38,100 nucleotides of DNA from Tsukamurella sp. 1534 (GTDB lineage Bacteria > Actinomycetota > Actinomycetes > Mycobacteriales > Mycobacteriaceae): NCBI RefSeq assembly GCF_000312385.1, contig NZ_HE997626.1, positions 953,221 through 991,320 on the forward strand. Reading direction: 5' to 3'. Positions 33,506 to 38,100 of the stretch are shown here, piece by piece. The notes below the pieces were generated by a model that was given only the letters and a program-made list of their open reading frames with translations, made no database searches and had not been told where the DNA came from. Made by a program: the position numbers and the translations under genes. The first letter of the stretch is position 1. Every line of letters begins with the position of its first letter.

Positions 33506-33562
33506 GATCCTCGGTGCGTTCCTGCGACGACACGCCGGGGGAACGCCGCGGGAACCCACCGA
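33506..33562 (+). repeat. 57-bp direct repeat, copy 1
   Basis: It is 56/57 identical to 34455–34511 (the only difference is A33527 versus G34476) and starts 10 bp after the tandem TetR stop. Internal pairing is evident: TCGGT/ACCGA as outer stem and GCGTTCC/GGAACGC (33516–33522/33540–33546) as inner stem. Confidence 0.9.
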
Positions 33563-33604
33563 GGCTCGGCCGGGGCGGAACGGATCGGCCCGCCGGCGCG
33601 TCCA

Positions 33605-34456
33605 ATGGGCATGGGGTTCAGAACGTCGGAGCTGGAGGCGAACACCACGTCGCACCGGATCCGCACCGAGTACCAGCAGGTGATCCGCGGCGTGCGTGTG
33701 CCCGTGGGGGACGAGATCACGTTCGCCGAGCGGCAGCGGGCCGTCCTGCAGGTGTATCCCGCGGCGGTGTTCTGCGGACGGTCCGCTGCCCGGATGCATG
33801 CGGTCCCCTACGCCGACGAGTGCCACCCGCTCGAGGTGTGGCTGCCCGAGCACCGGCAACGGCACGGAATCCTCGTCCGACGGTGCGCCATGCCCGAGTC
33901 GGACATACTGCGCCGCAAGGGTTTCGCGCTGACCACGACCGTGCGCACCGCGATCGATCTGGCCCGGTTCGTCCCCGGCGACGGCGCGATCGCCGCCGTC
34001 GACCAGTGCATCCGGATCGACCGGTACGGCAGGCGCGTCACGTCGACCGAGGAGATGGAGGCGTACCTGGCGACGCACCCGCGGCTGCACCGGTCGGCGC
34101 GGATCCGGGCGGTGCTCGCCGAGGCCGACGGGCGCGCGGAGTCACCGCAGGAGACGCACACCCGCCTCCTGCTGCACCGCGCCGGGCTCACGATGTTCGT
34201 GCCGCAGATCCGCGTCGCGCGCGGGCGGTTCCGCGTGGATCTCGGCGCAGCGGAGTACCGCGTCGCGGTGGAGTACGACGGTGGCCATCACCGCGACCGG
34301 GCGCAACACCGCGCCGATGTGCAGCGGTGGAACCGGCTCCAGCACGATCACGGCTGGATCGTCGTGCTCGCGAACGAGTGGTCCCTCAAGGGCGGGCGGG
34401 ACGAGCTGCTCCGCCAGGCCCGCACCGCGCTCGTCGAGCGCGGGTGGTCCGGGTGA
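33605..34456 (+). CDS. AbiEi-/DUF559-like putative endonuclease
   Basis: A 283-residue protein. The N-terminal part (about 1–150) resembles AbiEi-like winged-helix antitoxin modules, with RTEYQQVIRGVRVPVG, VFCGRSAARMHA and LTTTVRTAIDLAR. The C-terminal part is a DUF559/Vsr-like PD-(D/E)xK nuclease: FRVDLGAAEYRVAVEYDGGHHRDRAQHRAD followed by WNRLQHDHGWIVVLAN. The acidic D and E(YDG) residues fit metal ligands. It is flanked by the two copies of a 57-bp direct repeat, the second overlapping its stop codon. The start (33605) could instead be the ATG at 33611; no ribosome binding site decides. Proteins of this build are common in actinobacteria and are not shown to be part of a known defence system. 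Confidence 0.75.
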   Translation: MGMGFRTSELEANTTSHRIRTEYQQVIRGVRVPVGDEITFAERQRAVLQVYPAAVFCGRSAARMHAVPYADECHPLEVWLPEHRQRHGILVRRCAMPESDILRRKGFALTTTVRTAIDLARFVPGDGAIAAVDQCIRIDRYGRRVTSTEEMEAYLATHPRLHRSARIRAVLAEADGRAESPQETHTRLLLHRAGLTMFVPQIRVARGRFRVDLGAAEYRVAVEYDGGHHRDRAQHRADVQRWNRLQHDHGWIVVLANEWSLKGGRDELLRQARTALVERGWSG

Positions 34457-34511
34457 TCCTCGGTGCGTTCCTGCGGCGACACGCCGGGGGAACGCCGCGG
34501 GAACCCACCGA
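34455..34511 (+). repeat. 57-bp direct repeat, copy 2
   Basis: It matches copy 1 (33506–33562) at 56 of 57 bases, with a 949-bp period. It begins inside the stop codon of the DUF559 gene, between this gene and the convergent nitroreductase gene. The same nested stems form, so it may terminate both transcripts. Confidence 0.9.
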
Positions 34512-34531
34512 CGATCCTGGCCGGGCCGGGC

Positions 34532-35185
34532 CTACCAGCCGTTGACGTGCAGGACCGTGTCCAGCGGGGCGCGCTTGGCGGGCTTGAAGCCGGTCCCCTT
34601 GGTGTAGGCGACGGGCAGCAGGACGCCCTGGCGGATGTTCTCGGGGATGCCGAGGGCCTCGGCGACCTCGCGCTCGTACGTGAGGTGCAGTGTGGTCCAC
34701 GCAGATCCGAGGCCGCGCTCGCGGAGGGCGAGGGACAGGCTCCACGCGGCGGGCAGCAGCGAACCCCAGACGCCGGCCTGGTTGCCCTCGGGGAGCGCGC
34801 CGCCGGGCACGTGCAGCGCCCCGATGACGAGCGCGGGAACCTCGTGCATCACGTCGGCGAGGTACGTCGCGCTGGACACCACCTTCTCCGCGGTCTCGAG
34901 GTCCTCCGGCGGGTTGGCCGCGCGCGCCGCCGCGCCCGCCTCGGCGTACGCGTAGTAGGACTTCTTGTAGTACTCGGCGGCGATCCGCTTCTTCTCCGGG
35001 TCGGTCAGCACGATCCAGTGCCAGCCCTGGGCGTTGCTGCCCGACGGGGCCTGCAGCGCCACCTCGAGCGCCTCGGTGATCACCTCGAGCGGGACCGGCC
35101 GCTCCAGGTCGAGCCTCTTGCGCACCGACCGGGTGGTGGTGAGCAGCTCGTCGGCGGACAGGTCCAGCTGGGGGAATTCGCTCAT
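34532..35185 (-). CDS. Nitroreductase-family FMN oxidoreductase
   Basis: A 217-residue flavoprotein of the nitroreductase superfamily. The FMN/phosphate segment TTTRSVRKRLDLERPV, the APSGSNAQGWHWIVL motif (residues 46–60) and the C-terminal GSAWTTLHLTYEREVAEALGIPENIRQGVLLPVAY are typical. It reduces nitro-compounds, quinones or enones with NAD(P)H in the cytoplasm; the true substrate is unknown. It lies 8 bp downstream of the DUF gene and is probably last in the kinase operon. This could link redox chemistry to the kinase, but that is inference. Confidence 0.88.
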   Translation of the reverse strand: MSEFPQLDLSADELLTTTRSVRKRLDLERPVPLEVITEALEVALQAPSGSNAQGWHWIVLTDPEKKRIAAEYYKKSYYAYAEAGAAARAANPPEDLETAEKVVSSATYLADVMHEVPALVIGALHVPGGALPEGNQAGVWGSLLPAAWSLSLALRERGLGSAWTTLHLTYEREVAEALGIPENIRQGVLLPVAYTKGTGFKPAKRAPLDTVLHVNGW

Positions 35186-35193
35186 GCCTGAGG

Positions 35194-35802
35194 CTAACGC
35201 CGCCCCGCGGGGCCCGCATTCCCGCGCTTCGCCCGGTCCAGTGAGGCGAGCGACTTCTTCGCGGCCGTGAGTTCCGCCTGGAGCGCGGCCACGCGGTCGG
35301 CGGCGGCGTCCCGGGCGGCGGACAGCACGTCGCCGACGGCCGCGGTGGCCTCCTTGTCGCCGAGCCCGGCGAGCGCCTTGTGCACGGCGGGCAGCGCCAC
35401 CTCGCGGGCGCCGGAGGGCTTCTGCCCGTTACGGGTGACCTTGATGGACGCCACGTTGTCCGCGCCCACGAACACCGTCACGGCCACCGATCTCGCGGGC
35501 TTCGCCGGCGCCGCCGCCTTGACAGGCGAGGCCTTCGCCGCCTTCGCCTCCTTGACGGGCTTGACCGGCTTGGGCTGCTTGGTGGCCCGCAGCTCGCGGG
35601 CCTCGTAGGGCAGCTGATCGTCGACGCCCGCGGGTTTGACGGTGACCATGGTCCCCGACACCTCGATCACGCGCGCCGACGCGCCCGCGGCGAGCCCCAG
35701 GCTCGGCACCGCCTCGATCAAGTACACCAGGGGCCGCTTGCCCTCGGCCAGCGCGTCGGCGTACCGGCGCAGGTCGTCGACGGTGAGCGTCTGCTCGGCC
35801 AT
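35194..35802 (-). CDS. Conserved-looking hypothetical protein (possibly DUF6319)
   Basis: A 202-residue protein whose ATG shares its A with the TGA of the kinase gene (TGATG). The first 75 residues (TLTVDDLRRYADALAEGKRPLVYLIEAVPSLGL...) form a compact domain that resembles, from memory, DUF6319. Residues about 78–108 are a Lys/Ala/Pro/Val-rich linker. The C-terminal part has a strand pair (VAVTVFVGADNVASIKVTRNG) and ends in a charged helix (AADRVAALQAELTAAKKSLASLDRAKRG), coiled-coil-like and basic. No enzyme motif is visible. Coupling to the kinase suggests a partner or substrate; unproven. Confidence 0.7.
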   Translation of the reverse strand: MAEQTLTVDDLRRYADALAEGKRPLVYLIEAVPSLGLAAGASARVIEVSGTMVTVKPAGVDDQLPYEARELRATKQPKPVKPVKEAKAAKASPVKAAAPAKPARSVAVTVFVGADNVASIKVTRNGQKPSGAREVALPAVHKALAGLGDKEATAAVGDVLSAARDAAADRVAALQAELTAAKKSLASLDRAKRGNAGPAGRR

Positions 35803-37853
35803 CACTTCACTCCCTTCGCGATCGCGGGCAGCACCTTCTCGGCCACCGTGTCGATGGCGAGGGGGCCGCCGTACAGCAGCGCGTCCACGCCGTTGGTCTG
35901 GTCCAGGATGACGATCGGCACCCCGTAGTTCAGGGACGCCGGCAGCCCGTCGTATCCGCCGTTGCCGGCGGCGGGGTCGGTCCTGGCGATGATCGACCGG
36001 TCCACCTCGCGCGAGCTGACGGCGGTGTACATCCCCGAGGAGTCGACGGTGAGCCACGCCGATCCGCTGCCCTTGCCCGGCGTCTGCATCGAGAAGCCGA
36101 GCTGCCCCAGCATCTGGAACGGGCTGGTGGAGTTGGTCGCCAGCAGCGTCGCCTGCCCGTTGAAGTGGATCAGGTCCACCTTCTTCCCGGTGAAATCCGG
36201 GTGCGCCGAGCGCAGTTCGGTGATCCGCTGCTCGTAGGTCTTCTTCACGGCGTCGGCGCGCGCTTTCGCGCCCAGGGCCTCCGCGATGTACGCCATCTGC
36301 TCCTGCCACGTCCAGCCGTTGCTGCCCGAGGAGGGGACCGCGATCGCGGGGGCCACGGAGCCGAGATCCTTGACCTTCGCCGAGCCGGCGGGATCGGTGT
36401 CGATGATGAGGTCCGGCTTCGCGTTCTCGATCACGGACTCGTCCGGGTCGCTGGAGGTGCCCGCGGTGGGGGTGTCCTTGAGCGCCGGTACCCACGAGGG
36501 CATCTCGGACTTCGGCCCGTTCGCGCCGGCGACCACGGTGAAGCCCAGCGCGGAGACGATCTCCGCGTCGCCGGGGCCCAGCGCGACGATCCGCTCCGGG
36601 CGGTTCTCGAGCTTCGTCTCCCCGTTCACGTCGGTGACGCTGCGGGCCGACCACGCGTCGAGTTCCGGCCCGTCCGACGAGCCGCCGCGGGTGAACACGA
36701 CGACGCCGATGATCACGGCGAGCAGTACCACGAGCGCGGCGGCGCCGCCGATGATCCACGGCCGCTTGCTCTTCCCGGGAACCGGGGGCGCGCCGGGCGG
36801 GCCCTGCAGGCCGGCCATCGTCGGGTTGCTCGGGCCGCTGGGCCCCCCGGGACCGCCGGGACCGCCGGGACCGCCGGGCCCTGGATAACCGGGCACGGTG
36901 CCCGACGGCGGCATGCCGGCCGGGTTGAACCCGGTCGCCAACGCCGGATTCGACGGAGTGCCCTGCCAATTCGCTCCCCCGCCGCTCTGCGGCGGCACCA
37001 TGCCCGCGGCGCCGGACATCCGCCTGGACGCGGAGGAGAGGGCGTCGGCGAACTCGCCCGCGGAGTTGTACCGCTCGGCGGGGTTCTTGGCCATCGCGCG
37101 CGAGAGCACGTAATCGATCTCGGGCGAGAGGTCCGGGCGCTTGAGCCGGATACTGGGCGGGTTCTGGCTGATGTGCGCCAGCATCAGCTGCCCGGACACC
37201 GTGGTACTGAACGGCGGTGCGCCCGTGAGCAGCACGACGGTGGCGCACGCGAGCGAGTACACGTCGGCCCGGTGGTCGATGGGGTGGCCGAGCAACGCCT
37301 CCGGCGCGGTGTACGCCAGCGTGCCGACGACCGTGCCGGTCTGCGTGTGCTGCCCCACCTCGGTCTGCGCGGCGCCGATGCCGAAGTCGGCGAGCTTCAC
37401 CTGCTCGCCGCGCCGGCCCCGGTCCACGAGGAAGTTGGCGGGCTTCACGTCGCGGTGCAGGATGCCGTGCTGGTGCGCGTAATCGAGGGCGTCCGCCACC
37501 TGCTCGACCACGGAGACGGCGCGGTCCAGGCTGAACGGTCCCTCGCGCTGGACGGTGGTCGCGACGTTGCCGCCCTCCACCAGCTCCATCGCGATCCACA
37601 GGTGCCCGTCGGATTCGCCGCGGTCGTAGACGTCCACGATGTGCGGGTGCTTGAGCCCGGCCACGATGTCGGCCTCGCGGTCGAACCGCGCCCGCACCGA
37701 CGGATCGGCCGAGAACTGGCTCTGCAGGACCTTGAGCGCCACGGACCGCGGGAGCGTGCGGTGCCGCACCCGGTACACCGTGCCCATGCCGCCGGTGCCC
37801 AGCACCGACTCGACCACGTATCCCGCGATCGATTCACCCGGATCGGCTACCAC
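35802..37853 (-). CDS. Ser/Thr protein kinase with a Periplasmic_BP_2-like (FecB/BtuF-type) sensor
   Basis: A 683-residue membrane receptor kinase. The GTG start has GGAGG 8 nt upstream. The kinase domain (about 10–285) carries LGTGGMGTVYRV, K41 (VALKVLQ), E60, HRDVKPANF with D135 and ADFG with D156, so it should be active. A Pro/Gly linker with GPGGPGG repeats (about 295–362) and a membrane helix (about 365–387, WIIGGAAALVVLLAVIIGVVVF) follow. The extracellular part (about 400–683) is a class III binding-protein fold: ENRPERIVALGPGDAEIVSALGF, SVIENAKPDLIIDT, WQEQMAYIAEALG and KGSGSAWLTV. Such domains bind siderophores, haem or cobalamin, so a metal-chelate signal is inferred. The next gene overlaps it. 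Confidence 0.9.
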   Translation of the reverse strand: MVADPGESIAGYVVESVLGTGGMGTVYRVRHRTLPRSVALKVLQSQFSADPSVRARFDREADIVAGLKHPHIVDVYDRGESDGHLWIAMELVEGGNVATTVQREGPFSLDRAVSVVEQVADALDYAHQHGILHRDVKPANFLVDRGRRGEQVKLADFGIGAAQTEVGQHTQTGTVVGTLAYTAPEALLGHPIDHRADVYSLACATVVLLTGAPPFSTTVSGQLMLAHISQNPPSIRLKRPDLSPEIDYVLSRAMAKNPAERYNSAGEFADALSSASRRMSGAAGMVPPQSGGGANWQGTPSNPALATGFNPAGMPPSGTVPGYPGPGGPGGPGGPGGPSGPSNPTMAGLQGPPGAPPVPGKSKRPWIIGGAAALVVLLAVIIGVVVFTRGGSSDGPELDAWSARSVTDVNGETKLENRPERIVALGPGDAEIVSALGFTVVAGANGPKSEMPSWVPALKDTPTAGTSSDPDESVIENAKPDLIIDTDPAGSAKVKDLGSVAPAIAVPSSGSNGWTWQEQMAYIAEALGAKARADAVKKTYEQRITELRSAHPDFTGKKVDLIHFNGQATLLATNSTSPFQMLGQLGFSMQTPGKGSGSAWLTVDSSGMYTAVSSREVDRSIIARTDPAAGNGGYDGLPASLNYGVPIVILDQTNGVDALLYGGPLAIDTVAEKVLPAIAKGVK

Positions 37854-37919
37854 GCCGACACCTCCGTTCCTGCAGTCATACAGCGATAGGAATCTACCGC
37901 GTAGCAGGTTGGCTGCAGC

Positions 37920-38100
37920 TTAACGCGAGGTTGGCGGCCCGTCGGGCGGGCGCTGCTCCGAGGGCGGGGACCACCGGGGCGCGCCCGGCTCGCGACGGGG
38001 CCGGCGCGACGGTCCGCCGTCGCCCGCGTCCTTGGAGGGCCGCACCCACCGGTCGCCGCCCAGCTTGCGGGGCGCGCCGCTCCCGCGTTCGTACGGCGGC
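37920..38100 (-). CDS. 3' end of an upstream gene, Pro/Arg-rich tail (runs off right edge)
   Basis: From the right edge a minus-strand frame stays open to a TAA at 37922–37920, giving PPYERGSGAPRKLGGDRW... and ending GPPTSR. Nearly every third codon base is G or C, as in real genes here. It is about 59 residues of Pro/Arg/Gly-rich, probably disordered, C-terminus. No domain can be recognised. It ends 66 bp upstream of the kinase start. Confidence 0.6.
   Translation of the reverse strand, partial: PPYERGSGAPRKLGGDRWVRPSKDAGDGGPSRRPRREPGAPRWSPPSEQRPPDGPPTSR

Noticed and set aside
36840-36890. Short tandem repeat as a non-coding element
   Set aside because: It encodes the GPGGPGG linker of the kinase in frame.
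35194-37599. 801-codon minus-strand frame ending in the DUF protein
   Set aside because: Upstream part is an out-of-frame reading of the kinase; the TGATG junction and the MAEQTL start fit a separate 202-residue gene.

Overview
The window is chromosomal DNA from a very GC-rich actinobacterium of the order Mycobacteriales. It carries lineage markers: an MmpL3-type mycolate (TMM) flippase in the order trmB–NYN–mmpL3, an LprG lipoprotein with its P55-type exporter, a DesA3/Rv3230c-type acyl-CoA desaturase pair, a fadA–fadB operon, a Zmp1-like M13 peptidase and many apparently leaderless genes. A genus such as Tsukamurella, or a relative (Gordonia, Rhodococcus), is my inference from gene content; no rRNA is present to prove it. 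There is no rRNA, tRNA, CRISPR, insertion sequence or phage gene. The only mobile-looking structure is a 57-bp direct repeat flanking a DUF559 endonuclease-like gene.

Layout. 1–3443 (minus strand): lprG, a P55-type MFS exporter, then two overlapping P-loop GTPase-like genes with eroded motifs; the last runs off the left edge. 3481–7965 (plus): trmB, NYN-domain gene and mmpL3, ending in a perfect 19-bp hairpin terminator. 8084–10602 (minus): ferredoxin reductase, DesA3-type desaturase and a small helical protein. This operon faces a DesT/FabR-like TetR gene (10744–11403, plus), with a palindromic operator next to its promoter. 11465–12120: a secreted barnase-superfamily RNase and its barstar-like inhibitor. 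12203–13627: aspartate ammonia-lyase. 13697–15778: a CopB-type (CPH) metal ATPase with a CsoR-like box between its -35 and -10 elements. 15775–17600 (minus): a NarL-type response regulator and histidine kinase. 17635–19506 (plus): a flippase-like membrane protein and a DUF3054 protein.

19510–21135 (minus) is a penicillin-binding lipoprotein whose transpeptidase motifs are lost. A pirin (plus) and a secreted CocE/NonD hydrolase (minus) follow. An M13 metallopeptidase (plus) is next, divergent from the hydrolase across a spacer with two palindromes. 26330–28644 (plus) holds a GAF–ANTAR regulator, a glycine-zipper membrane protein and an HdeD-like protein, closed by a strong bidirectional hairpin shared with the convergent fadA–fadB operon (28737–32172, minus). 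A tandem two-domain TetR protein is divergent from fadAB. The DUF559 gene between its two repeats follows. The right end (minus) is an operon of a Ser/Thr kinase with a siderophore-binding-protein-like ectodomain, a DUF protein and a nitroreductase, preceded by the 3' end of another gene.

The common theme is the lipid-rich envelope: lipid export (LprG/P55, MmpL3), fatty-acid desaturation and beta-oxidation with their TetR regulators, and cell-wall or secreted enzymes. The most unusual items are the kinase fused to a Periplasmic_BP_2-like sensor, the motif-less PBP lipoprotein, the paired eroded GTPases, and the structured direct repeat around the endonuclease-like gene.
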